From positions 2,418,001 through 2,482,000 of the forward strand of contig NZ_CP012034.1 in assembly GCF_001050475.1 (NCBI RefSeq): 64,000 nt of DNA. Reading direction: 5' to 3'. The notes under the pieces are model-generated. The model did no database searches and had not been told where the DNA came from. It saw only the letters and a program-made list of their open reading frames with translations. The translations under genes and the position numbers were made by a program. The DNA comes from Companilactobacillus ginsenosidimutans (lineage in GTDB: Bacteria; Bacillota; Bacilli; Lactobacillales; Lactobacillaceae). Positions 57,078-64,000 of the stretch are shown here, in pieces. Every line of letters starts with the position of its first letter. Position 1 is the stretch's first letter.

Positions 57078-57605
57078 TTAATATGGATTAACATCAGCAT
57101 TGCTTAGCCATTGATTTGTGCCAACACGGAAATAAGTGTGTTGTGTGTCATTATTAAAGTAACCCATTTGATCGGCTTTAAAAGCATAGCCTTTTTCTAG
57201 ACGACCGATAGTTTTTGCGCCAAAGTCATCATAAATTATCGCTGCTGGATTAGCAGTTACTGTAACTCCAGTAATATGAGGCTCTCCAGATGCTGCGAGT
57301 TTCAAACTTGCAACAACATCAGACATACGTGCCCATTCATTTGTGGAAACACGTAAGTAAGTTTCTTTACCACTTTGAATCCACATATCGGTGTACCAAT
57401 TTGTTTTAGCACCCAGACTACGATTCTTAACTGCAGTAAAGTTATTACTATCATCTTTGTTATACAAAGTAGTTAACTTTGGCGTCGCCACATTGCTAAT
57501 GTAATTAAAAGCATTGTGATCATCCGCCTTTGCAATTTGTGCAAACGGAACAATTGCCAATACCGCCATTAATGTTAGAAAAAAGCTTGTAAGTAATTTT
57601 TTCAT
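57078..57605 (-). CDS. Small secreted protein with two SLAP-like repeats
   Basis: A 175-residue exported protein. The ATG at 57605 has GGGGGG upstream. A signal peptide (KKLLTSFFLTLMAVLAIVPF, cleavage after about residue 27 near AKA-DD) is followed by two related repeats, each starting near Tyr-rich TTLYNKDDSN or AAIIYDDFGAKTIGRL and ending TYLRVSTNEWARMSDV or TYFRVGTNQWLSNADV. This layout fits surface-layer-associated (SLAP-type) repeats that bind the cell wall in lactobacilli. No catalytic domain is present. The function may be wall coating or adhesion. Confidence 0.72.
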   Translation of the reverse strand: MKKLLTSFFLTLMAVLAIVPFAQIAKADDHNAFNYISNVATPKLTTLYNKDDSNNFTAVKNRSLGAKTNWYTDMWIQSGKETYLRVSTNEWARMSDVVASLKLAASGEPHITGVTVTANPAAIIYDDFGAKTIGRLEKGYAFKADQMGYFNNDTQHTYFRVGTNQWLSNADVNPY

Positions 57606-57704
57606 AATTCCCCCCAAAGTAATTTAATCTATAAGTCAACTTTAACGGATATAAATATTAAGTCAAAGTATTCTTGGGATTATGAAAATTCAGTTATTTA
57701 CCTA

Positions 57705-58226
57705 TTATAAATTTAATTCAAAAGCCAATCTTTTGCCTTCAGGAGTTGAATCAATGTAAATGATTCCACGTTGTACATATCCAAAACTCTTGGCCAATCT
57801 TTGCATACGCACATTCATTTCATGAGTATCAATACGTAGATTGTGGAATCCTTTTTCTACAGCTAGTGTAGTTAAATTGGAGAAGAGAAATTTACTTAAG
57901 TGCATCCCTCTAAATTTGCTGGAGATAGCAACCGTATGAGTAGTTGCATAAGGGTCAGCAGTGGCAGACCAAGCTCCGTCATAAATTTTTGCATAAGTAG
58001 GGTCCGGTGTTGTATACAATGCGGCAGTAGCAGCAATTTCTCCGTCAACTATCAATACATTGCTGAATCCTAAATCAATATCTTTTTCAATTTTCTCACG
58101 GTTTGGTGAACCATTTTGCCACTGAGTACTCCCGTCTTTTTTCAGAAGTGCTTTTGCTTCATTAATGATATCCATAATTGCATCTAGGTCGTCTAGATTT
58201 GCTTTTCTTAAATAAATATTTGACAT
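57705..58226 (-). CDS. GNAT-family acetyltransferase
   Basis: A 173-residue N-acetyltransferase. The acetyl-CoA-binding region is VAISSKFRGMHLSKFLFSNL at about residues 103-122 (R/Q-x-x-G-type loop RGMHLS), and the C-terminal part contains LRIDTHEMNVRMQRLAKSFG. The substrate is unknown. It starts 9 bp after the marR-type gene, so it is in the same operon and under the same operator. An acetyltransferase beside an exporter can detoxify a compound, but that is inference. Confidence 0.85.
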   Translation of the reverse strand: MSNIYLRKANLDDLDAIMDIINEAKALLKKDGSTQWQNGSPNREKIEKDIDLGFSNVLIVDGEIAATAALYTTPDPTYAKIYDGAWSATADPYATTHTVAISSKFRGMHLSKFLFSNLTTLAVEKGFHNLRIDTHEMNVRMQRLAKSFGYVQRGIIYIDSTPEGKRLAFELNL

Positions 58227-58235
58227 TTTCTTGCC

Positions 58236-58664
58236 TCAATCGTTGTTATCTAATTTAGTTTGAATCTCTTTCATGGCGTCGATTATATGCTTTATTTCCG
58301 ATTTTTCAACATTTTTGAATAGGGAAGAAATTTGATCATCGGCTCTGTGGTTAATATCGTCTAAAGCTGCATGGCCTTGGTCGGTTAACGCTAAAACCTT
58401 TATCCGTAAATCGTCCGGATCAGCTTGTTTAGTAATTAATTCTTCGTTTTCTAACTTTTTCAAAACACGACTGACATAGCCCTTGTCGAGTTTCAGCAAG
58501 CCTAATAGTTGATTTGCAGTGTTTACACCACGATTTATCTCTAATAAAATTCGTGATTCTAAAATTGTAAATTGAGTGTGAAGGTGATATTTGTCAGTTA
58601 GTTGTAGAACATTGGTGTAAAAACGGTCGAACTCACGGACATTATAAATATCTTCTTTTTTCAT
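58236..58664 (-). CDS. MarR-family transcriptional regulator
   Basis: A 142-residue winged-helix repressor. HTH and wing: residues about 42-95 (GVNTANQLLGLLKLDKGYVS, RVLKKLENEELITKQADPDD), flanked by dimerisation helices. It is divergent from the DHA2 transporter gene. A 19-bp perfect inverted repeat in the 94-bp gap contains the -35 boxes of both promoters, so MarR likely represses itself, the acetyltransferase and the exporter until an effector binds. Confidence 0.88.
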   Translation of the reverse strand: MKKEDIYNVREFDRFYTNVLQLTDKYHLHTQFTILESRILLEINRGVNTANQLLGLLKLDKGYVSRVLKKLENEELITKQADPDDLRIKVLALTDQGHAALDDINHRADDQISSLFKNVEKSEIKHIIDAMKEIQTKLDNND

Positions 58665-58678
58665 TATTTATCACTCCT

Positions 58679-58737
58679 TTAGTTGACAAAAGCAACTAAT
58701 TTCAAATATAGTTATTTAAGTTGCTTTTGTCAACTAA
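58679..58737. promoter_or_regulatory. MarR operator with divergent promoters
   Basis: TTAGTTGACAAAAGCAACT (58679-58697) is repeated in inverted form at 58719-58737. Each arm contains a perfect TTGACA. Forward: TTGACA 58683-58688, 18-bp spacer, TATAGT 58707-58712, serving the transporter. Reverse: TTGACA 58728-58733, 17-bp spacer, TATATT 58705-58710, serving marR. The two -10 boxes overlap in the centre. Confidence 0.82.
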
Positions 58738-58758
58738 TTTAGGGATGAGGATTTTTTC

Positions 58759-60144
58759 ATGAAAAAGGGAATGCGCGTTTCGCTATATATAGTACTGTTT
58801 GGAAGTTTTTTCGGAGTATTAAGTTCCACTATGATGACCACAGCATTGCCACCAATAATGCGTGTTTTCCATATTTCATACTCATCAGCACAGTGGCTGA
58901 CAAATGGATACATGTTGGCCAATGCGCTAATGATCCCAACCAGTGCGTATTTGATGAAACGATTCTCCTTCAAAAGCTTATTCATCACATTCTCAACGAT
59001 TTTCTTCATCGGATCACTCATCGGGGCAACCGCAAATATATATTTAGTCCTAATACTAGGTAGAATGATCCAGGCGATTGGTGCCGGAGTCATGATTCCA
59101 TTAGTCAACGTAATCGCCATGAGGGCGGCTGACAAGAAACATCGTGGGTCAGTTATGGGCATTATCGGAGTCGTGTTCAATTTTTCACCAATCATTGGTC
59201 CAACAGTATCAGGATTCATCTTGGATAGCCTGACGTGGCGCTATCTTTTTAGTTTGACCATGCCATTCACACTCATTGCAATTTTACTGGCAATTTTCTT
59301 AATGCCAAGAGTTGAACACAATACCGAGCTCGTATTTAATGTAAAAGGTTTGATAACGGCGAGCTTTGGATTATTGTGCTTGCTCTGGGCTTTCTCAAAT
59401 ATTGGGGAGGCAAAATTCCTATCATTCAATATTTTAGGATTACTAGTTTTGGGAATTATTTTTGCTTTATTATTCTTAAAGACCCAAAAGGGATCAAAAA
59501 GTCCCTTCATTAACTTAAATGTGTTTAAACACACTCAATTCAACATTGCGAACATATTAAATATGATTTTAATGGTAACAATGTATGGAAATACTATTTT
59601 ATTACCAATTCTTGTACAAAATGTAATGCATAAGAGTGCCTTAATATCGGGATTGGTCTTACTTCCTGGTGCTATGGTGACATTCGTCATGTCTCCAATA
59701 AGTGGAAAACTTTTCGATAAATATCCAGTTAAAGTTCTAGTGCTTATTGGGATAACTATTGACTGTATCGGTACATTCCTACAAGTCATGATTAACAAGG
59801 ATACTTCAATTCTTACTATTACATTAGGGCAGACAATCAGACAATTTGGGCTTGTTTTAGTATTGATACCAATTCAAACTCAAGCACTTTCGTTTCTGCC
59901 GATGACAATAATTCCTGATGGTGTTGCTATGTACAACACATTAAGACAAGTGGCGGCATCATTTGGGACAGCTTTACTAATAGCTATTATTACTGTTGCT
60001 AATAAACATGCAAATACCACAACGATTACCGGTGAATTAGTGGGAATTAAGCTTGGTTTCGCAACTTGCTTAGTGTTATTACTTTGTTGTTTTATTTTCA
60101 TCAGAAAGCTCTATACTTCTAAAGAACCAGAATCTCAATTGTAA
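58759..60144 (+). CDS. MFS drug transporter, DHA2 type, controlled by MarR
   Basis: A 461-residue transporter with about 14 helices. The family opening TMMTTALPPIMRVFHISYSS and QWLTNGYMLANALMIPTSAY are at about residues 21-63, and GRMIQAIGAGVMIPLVNVIA is the motif C region. GATGAGG lies upstream of the ATG. The MarR operator controls it. It is a distant paralogue of the transporter at 54857; both surround clpP. Efflux of drugs, bile-type compounds or bacteriocins is possible, with no direct evidence. Confidence 0.88.
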   Translation: MKKGMRVSLYIVLFGSFFGVLSSTMMTTALPPIMRVFHISYSSAQWLTNGYMLANALMIPTSAYLMKRFSFKSLFITFSTIFFIGSLIGATANIYLVLILGRMIQAIGAGVMIPLVNVIAMRAADKKHRGSVMGIIGVVFNFSPIIGPTVSGFILDSLTWRYLFSLTMPFTLIAILLAIFLMPRVEHNTELVFNVKGLITASFGLLCLLWAFSNIGEAKFLSFNILGLLVLGIIFALLFLKTQKGSKSPFINLNVFKHTQFNIANILNMILMVTMYGNTILLPILVQNVMHKSALISGLVLLPGAMVTFVMSPISGKLFDKYPVKVLVLIGITIDCIGTFLQVMINKDTSILTITLGQTIRQFGLVLVLIPIQTQALSFLPMTIIPDGVAMYNTLRQVAASFGTALLIAIITVANKHANTTTITGELVGIKLGFATCLVLLLCCFIFIRKLYTSKEPESQL

Positions 60145-60221
60145 ATTTATTTGATTAATTATATTTTCTGACCTACACTCAAAAAAGTTAAATAATTAAT
60201 ATATTTATAAGGGGAAGTACC

Positions 60222-60578
60222 ATGGCTAAAGATCAAGAAGCATTAACAGAAGTAAAATCAGAAATTAACGAACTGATTGATAAGCTATCTAATCACAGTC
60301 TTCAATCATCAGAACTATTAGATATTCTTGATGTATTAAAACAAGTCGAGAAGCAACTGGATAGTTCGAAAAATCCACAATCATTAGTAATCAAAATGAT
60401 TAATTATCTTCGAAGTATGGCAATGAAAGGCAACATTCATTTTCCCAAGGATGAAGAAAGTTTGATTATCGAATTAGGTGCTTATGGCCAGAAGGCTGGA
60501 TTGAATGGTCAATATATGGCCGACTTCTCTGATAAATCACAATTTTATGGCTTTGCTGAAGAGATACCACAACATTAA
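60222..60578 (+). CDS. Bacteriocin immunity protein (class IIa / enterocin A type), probable
   Basis: A 118-residue soluble protein predicted as helical bundle: EALTEVKSEINELIDKLSN, LLDILDVLKQVEKQLDSS, LVIKMINYLRSMAMKGN and a C-terminal ELGAYGQKAGLNGQYMADF. Size and pattern resemble the four-helix immunity proteins that guard the mannose PTS permease against pediocin-like bacteriocins. No bacteriocin precursor with a double-Gly leader is seen nearby, so it looks like an orphan immunity gene. AGGGGAAG lies upstream and a terminator follows. Confidence 0.65.
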   Translation: MAKDQEALTEVKSEINELIDKLSNHSLQSSELLDILDVLKQVEKQLDSSKNPQSLVIKMINYLRSMAMKGNIHFPKDEESLIIELGAYGQKAGLNGQYMADFSDKSQFYGFAEEIPQH

Positions 60579-60585
60579 TATTCAA

Positions 60586-60622
60586 AAAGGAAAGTCACAT
60601 TGGTTGCGACTTTCCTTTTTTT
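60586..60622 (+). terminator. Terminator after the immunity-like gene
   Basis: AAAGGAAAGTC (60586-60596) pairs with GACTTTCCTTT (60608-60618), followed by more T. Confidence 0.82.
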
Positions 60623-60750
60623 TGAATAAGTTTGTTTGATTAATCGTCAGATACGATGGAATTTTGAGATAAAGGGTGAAATAACTTTGCAAAGGCATTT
60701 TGCAGCATTCTACTATTAGATGTAACACGATAAAACCTTGGAGGAACATC

Positions 60751-60981
60751 GTGGTAATCTTACTTTCTATTTTGATAATAATAGGCATACTTACTTTAGC
60801 TTATTTTGGACGTAGAGTTATCTTTTATGTATTAAATGTTTTTGAAGTTGCCACTAGACCATGGGACGAGTTTACTGCATGGTTGACTCAAAAAATTAAA
60901 TCTCCATCAGATTTCTTTCCGGACAAGTTACAAGTCTTGAGTTGGATCTCTGATTTCGTTTGGTATTTATTCAAACGATAA
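60751..60981 (+). CDS. Small membrane protein of unknown function
   Basis: A 76-residue protein starting at GTG 60751, chosen because TTGGAGG lies seven bases upstream. Residues 2-27 form a membrane helix (VILLSILIIIGILTLAYFGR), and the rest is an amphipathic, Trp-rich tail (TRPWDEFTAWLTQ, LSWISDFVWYLFKR). I recognise no family. It abuts the convergent tRNA-Arg gene. Confidence 0.55.
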   Translation: MVILLSILIIIGILTLAYFGRRVIFYVLNVFEVATRPWDEFTAWLTQKIKSPSDFFPDKLQVLSWISDFVWYLFKR

Positions 60982-60984
60982 CTA

Positions 60985-61056
60985 TGCGTCGCGTGGGAGT
61001 CGAACCCACATTGCAGGAACCGGAATCCTGAGTGCTATCCATTATACTAGCGACGC
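60985..61056 (-). tRNA. tRNA-Arg (anticodon CCG)
   Basis: On the minus strand the acceptor stem GCGTCGC pairs with GCGACGC. The anticodon stem CAGGA/TCCTG encloses TTCCGGT, giving anticodon CCG for codon CGG. The T arm GTGGG-TTCGACT-CCCAC is standard. No CCA is encoded after the discriminator base A. Confidence 0.93.
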
Positions 61057-61211
61057 GTATACTACTATTATCGCAAATCTGAGTGAAAAATAAAGCATTA
61101 ATACTAATGATATTAAAACTTGGATATCGTGCATTAGTTTTTTTGAAATTGTCGTAATCCTTGTGCTTAATAGGAAGAAGAAAAAACATTCAGTTTTTGA
61201 CCCGTTATCAC

Positions 61212-61239
61212 TTGCAATATGGGACTGAGCGTATATAAT
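61212..61239 (+). promoter_or_regulatory. cggR–gapA promoter
   Basis: TTGCAA at 61212-61217, a 16-bp spacer and TATAAT at 61234-61239. The predicted start lies about 100 bp before cggR. Confidence 0.6.
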
Positions 61240-61295
61240 AGGAACTGTGCTTGAGAGGTAACAAAGTTTATCCGGGCTTTTATTTTTTGAGTATA

Positions 61296-61331
61296 TGGGT
61301 CGCAAAAGGACATACAGGGACAAGATTAGTC
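61296..61331 (+). promoter_or_regulatory. CggR operator
   Basis: Two tandem units fit the known CggR pattern CGGGAC-N6-TGTC separated by four bases: TGGGTC, six bases, GGAC, then ATAC, then AGGGAC, six bases, AGTC. It lies between the promoter and cggR, so the tetrameric repressor would act as a roadblock to RNA polymerase, relieved by fructose-1,6-bisphosphate. Confidence 0.7.
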
Positions 61332-61347
61332 CCAAGGAGTAAATCAA

Positions 61348-62394
61348 ATGACAATCAATAGTGATTTAGAATTGTTGGATTTGGTTGCTCCCGATTTCAT
61401 TAAGACTGTCGAAAAACGTTTCAGAATACTTCAAAGTATTAAATTAATGGAACCGGTGGGCCGTCGGGTCCTAGCAGATGACCTTAACGTTACTGAACGA
61501 AGCCTTAGAACTGAGACCGACCTTTTGAAAAATCAAGGACTGATTATTTCATCTAAGTCAGGGATGTCTCTAACTAAGACGGGTATTCAAGCCAATGGTC
61601 AACTCAACAAGTTATTAGCTGACTTTCAAGGTACAGCACTTTTAGAGCAAGAGTTAAGTAAGAAGCTCGGAATTGATCGTTGTATTGTTTTACCAGGTAA
61701 TTCTGATAAACAATATCGTGTGATTGATTCCTTCGGCCAAAGACTTAATCAATTGCTAGGTACTATTCTTCCAAATGGTAAAAGTCTCATCGCTGTAACA
61801 GGTGGTAGTACTTTAGCCAGGGTTGCTAGGAATTTATCACCAAGTCTTTCTAAGAATCGTGATTTATTATTCTTACCAGCACGTGGAGGAGTAGGAGAGT
61901 CAGTAATCATTCAGGCAAACAGTGTTTGTGCTGAAATGGCAAATCGAACTCATGGACAGCATCGAGCCTTATACTTACCAGAGGACATTAGTGAGAGAAG
62001 TTTTGAATCTCTTCAAAATGAAGCTTCAATTAAGTCAGTACTTGATTTAATATATAAGTGTAATGTTGTTGTTCATAGTATCGGAACAGCGAGTGTGATG
62101 GCTGAGAGAAGAAATTTATCTGATGAAGATAGATTAAAGATAAGTGACAGCAATGCTGTTGCCGAGGCTTTCGGAGATTTCTTTGATCAGAACGGTAAGC
62201 TCGTTTATAAGGTGCCTAGAATTGGACTTCATGTTCGGGACCTTGTTAATATTAAAAATGTAATTGCTATTGCTGGTGGTGCATCAAAAGCAACCGCCAT
62301 CGAGGCTTACATGAAAAACGCGCCTTCTCATACCGTACTAATTACCGATGAGGGTGCATCAAAGATGATTTTAAGGGATAACCCTTTAAAATAA
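61348..62394 (+). CDS. cggR: Central glycolytic genes regulator CggR (SorC family)
   Basis: A 348-residue repressor of the gapA operon. The N-terminal winged helix (about residues 20-90) includes RVLADDLNVTERSLRTETDL. The SorC sugar-phosphate domain contains LIAVTGGSTLARVARNLSP and NVVVHSIGTASVMAERR near residue 240, and ends VIAIAGGASKATAIEAYMKN. In Bacillus the effector is fructose-1,6-bisphosphate. It precedes gapA by 34 bp on the same transcript and its operator is visible upstream. Confidence 0.94.
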   Translation: MTINSDLELLDLVAPDFIKTVEKRFRILQSIKLMEPVGRRVLADDLNVTERSLRTETDLLKNQGLIISSKSGMSLTKTGIQANGQLNKLLADFQGTALLEQELSKKLGIDRCIVLPGNSDKQYRVIDSFGQRLNQLLGTILPNGKSLIAVTGGSTLARVARNLSPSLSKNRDLLFLPARGGVGESVIIQANSVCAEMANRTHGQHRALYLPEDISERSFESLQNEASIKSVLDLIYKCNVVVHSIGTASVMAERRNLSDEDRLKISDSNAVAEAFGDFFDQNGKLVYKVPRIGLHVRDLVNIKNVIAIAGGASKATAIEAYMKNAPSHTVLITDEGASKMILRDNPLK

Positions 62395-62428
62395 TATATT
62401 TTTACTTTCCTGAAGGAGGAATTTTTGT

Positions 62429-63457
62429 ATGACTACAAAAGTTGGTATTAATGGATTTGGACGTATCGGACGTTTAGCATTCCGCCGTATTGCTGATCTT
62501 CAAGCACAAGGCAAAACAGATTTGGAAGTTGTTGCAATCAATGATTTAACATCACCTGCAATGCTTGCACACTTGCTTAAATATGATACTGCTCATGGTA
62601 ACTTCAAGTCAGACGCTATTACAGCTGCTGAGGATGGTATCGTTGTTGATGGTAAGAAGATCCCTGTATACGCTGAAAAGAATGCTGCAGACCTTAAATG
62701 GGTTGGCAACGACGGTGTTGACATCGTTCTTGAATGTACTGGTTTCTACACATCATCAGACAAAGCACAAGCTCACATCGATGCTGGTGCAAAACGTGTA
62801 TTGATCTCAGCTCCATCAGGTGACATGCCTACAGTTGTTTACGGTGTTAACGATGACGTTTTAACTAACGACGTTAAAATCGCTTCAGCTGGTTCATGTA
62901 CAACAAACTGTCTTGCACCATTAGCTAATGCCGTAAACAAAGAATTCGGTATCAAAGCTGGTACAATGACAACAGTTCACGCTTACACAGCTACACAAAT
63001 GCTTCAAGATGGCCCAGAACGTAAAGGTAATGTTCGTGCTGCACGTGCTGCTGCTGCTAACATCATCCCTCACTCAACTGGTGCTGCTAAGGCCTTGGGT
63101 ATGGTTGTTCCTGAACTTAAAGGTAAACTTGATGGACACGCACAACGTGTACCAGTTATCACAGGTTCACTTACAGAATTAGTTACAACACTTGGTAAAG
63201 AAGTTACTGTTGACGAAGTTAACGCTGCTATCAAGAAATATACTGACAACAACCCTTCATTCGGTTACAACGATGATGAAATTGTTTCATCTGACGTTAT
63301 CGGTACATCATTTGGTTCAGTATTCGACCCAACACAAACACAAATCGTTGGTTCAGGTGAAGGCCAAGTTGTAAAGACTGTTGCATGGTATGACAATGAA
63401 TCAGGATTTACTGCACAAATGGTTCGTACACTTGAAAAATTTGCTAGCTTAAACTAA
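62429..63457 (+). CDS. gapA: Glyceraldehyde-3-phosphate dehydrogenase
   Basis: A 342-residue NAD-dependent enzyme of glycolysis. The NAD-binding [17 protein letters not shown] is at the N-terminus. The active-site Cys157 is in [20 protein letters not shown], and [13 protein letters not shown] and [16 protein letters not shown] are further family blocks. AAGGAGGAA precedes the start. Codon use is strongly biased (few rare codons), as expected for a very highly expressed gene. pgk follows after a terminator hairpin. Confidence 0.98.
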   Translation: MTTKVGINGFGRIGRLAFRRIADLQAQGKTDLEVVAINDLTSPAMLAHLLKYDTAHGNFKSDAITAAEDGIVVDGKKIPVYAEKNAADLKWVGNDGVDIVLECTGFYTSSDKAQAHIDAGAKRVLISAPSGDMPTVVYGVNDDVLTNDVKIASAGSCTTNCLAPLANAVNKEFGIKAGTMTTVHAYTATQMLQDGPERKGNVRAARAAAANIIPHSTGAAKALGMVVPELKGKLDGHAQRVPVITGSLTELVTTLGKEVTVDEVNAAIKKYTDNNPSFGYNDDEIVSSDVIGTSFGSVFDPTQTQIVGSGEGQVVKTVAWYDNESGFTAQMVRTLEKFASLN

Positions 63458-63507
63458 TTTATTAGTTCAACTGCAAAACTTACAACCTAATTTAATGAGT
63501 CAAATTG

Positions 63508-63540
63508 GCGGAGGGAGGATAACTCCTTCCGCTTTTTTTT
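63508..63540 (+). terminator. Terminator between gapA and pgk
   Basis: GCGGAGGGAG (63508-63517) pairs with CTCCTTCCGC (63523-63532), with one G-U pair, followed by eight T. It may give partial readthrough or separate transcripts. Confidence 0.8.
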
Positions 63541-63565
63541 AAGGAAAATATTTGGAGGATATAAA

Positions 63566-64000
63566 ATGGCAAAACTTATCGTTTCTGACGTTGACGTAAA
63601 AGACAAAAAAGTTTTGATGCGTGTTGACTTTAATGTTCCTATTAAAGATGGTGTTGTCGGCGATACTAACCGTATCGTTGCTGCTATGCCAACAATCAAC
63701 TACGTAGCTGATCATGATGGAAAGGTTATCCTACTTTCTCACTTGGGTAGAATCAAGAGTGATGAAGATAAGAAGGCTTTATCATTAAAACCAGTTGCTG
63801 CAAAACTTCAAGAATTAATTGGCAAACCAGTTAAGTTTGTTCCTGTTAACGAAGGTAAAGAATTAGAAGATGCTATCAATGAACTTAAAGATGGCGAAAT
63901 CTTACTAATGGAAAACACACGTTTCCAAGATATCGACAATGATTTCGGTAAACGTGAAAGTAAGAATGATCCTAAGTTAGGCGAATACTGGGCTTCACTT
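63566..64000 (+). CDS. pgk: Phosphoglycerate kinase, cut by the window end
   Basis: The first 145 residues of the glycolytic kinase that makes ATP from 1,3-bisphosphoglycerate. TTGGAGG lies upstream of the [17 protein letters not shown] (residues 16-29) is the substrate-binding signature, and [15 protein letters not shown] and [12 protein letters not shown] are also typical. The frame is open to the last base. It follows gapA, as in most Firmicutes. Confidence 0.97.
   Translation, partial: MAKLIVSDVDVKDKKVLMRVDFNVPIKDGVVGDTNRIVAAMPTINYVADHDGKVILLSHLGRIKSDEDKKALSLKPVAAKLQELIGKPVKFVPVNEGKELEDAINELKDGEILLMENTRFQDIDNDFGKRESKNDPKLGEYWASL

Larger units (their letters stand above)
61057..61347. promoter_or_regulatory. 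Control region of the cggR–gapA operon
   Basis: This 291-bp gap has no gene. It holds the tRNA promoter (minus, GATAAT just upstream of the tRNA, weak), the cggR promoter and the CggR operator, which are listed separately. A GGGAC half-site at 61221-61225 also lies inside the promoter spacer. Confidence 0.6.

Noticed and set aside
58734..59219. Long minus-strand frame opposite the DHA2 transporter gene
   Set aside because: It is the antisense shadow of a hydrophobic gene with no start signal; similar shadows at 5913-6350 and 55122-55382 were rejected for the same reason.

Overview
The window is a low-GC Gram-positive chromosome segment, almost certainly from a lactobacillus (Lactobacillaceae). 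The evidence is gene content and order: trmL–ftsK–M16 peptidase pair–rodZ–pgsA–cinA–recA–rny; comFA/comFC–hpf–secA–prfB; phoPR–pst; hprK–lgt–trxB–pgcA; uvrBA; rapZ–yvcK–whiA; clpP; and cggR–gapA–pgk. Strong purine-rich ribosome binding sites, several TTG/GTG starts and A/T-rich codon use agree. A member of the alimentarius/farciminis group (Companilactobacillus) is my best guess, but that placement is inference.

Layout. 1–2470 is an accessory edge: a cut-off membrane protein, an unrecognised two-helix membrane protein and a decayed IS3-family transposase. 2491–5066 (minus strand) holds cutC, uppP and a lactonase-like beta-propeller protein. 5137–19513 (plus strand) is a housekeeping block for tRNA modification, chromosome segregation, cell-shape and lipid functions, recombination, RNA decay and teichoic acid initiation. 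19601–22918 carries yigZ, the ComF DNA-uptake pair and the ribosome hibernation factor. 23176–34842 runs from secA and the frameshift-regulated prfB into a complete phosphate system (phoP, phoR, pstS, pstC, pstA, two pstB, phoU) and two small envelope-stress-type proteins. 34906–37680 is hprK–lgt–trxB. The gap at 37681–38504 holds two large folded palindromic elements bounded by inverted ends. 38505–44000 carries phosphoglucomutase, an alcohol dehydrogenase, a phosphodiesterase and a transporter. 44110–54021 is uvrBA, a Na+/H+ antiporter (minus strand) and rapZ–yvcK–whiA. 54075–60981 is a more accessory stretch around clpP: hydrolase, two drug-type transporters, a small secreted protein, a MarR regulator with an acetyltransferase, a bacteriocin-immunity-like protein and a small membrane protein. 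tRNA-Arg(CCG) and the central glycolytic operon cggR–gapA–pgk close the window.

Control circuits can be read directly. LexA (SOS) boxes lie before recA and uvrBA. A CIRCE heat-shock operator overlaps the clpP promoter, a two-unit CggR operator lies before cggR–gapA, and a cre-like CcpA site sits on the hpf promoter. A perfect 19-bp inverted repeat between marR and a divergent exporter contains the -35 boxes of both promoters. trmL is preceded by its own promoter, a long hairpin and a terminator, which looks like an attenuator or a small RNA.

The least explained features are the 607-bp inverted-repeat-bounded segment between trxB and pgcA (two elements with the same three-way-junction fold but different sequence) and the structured RNA before trmL.
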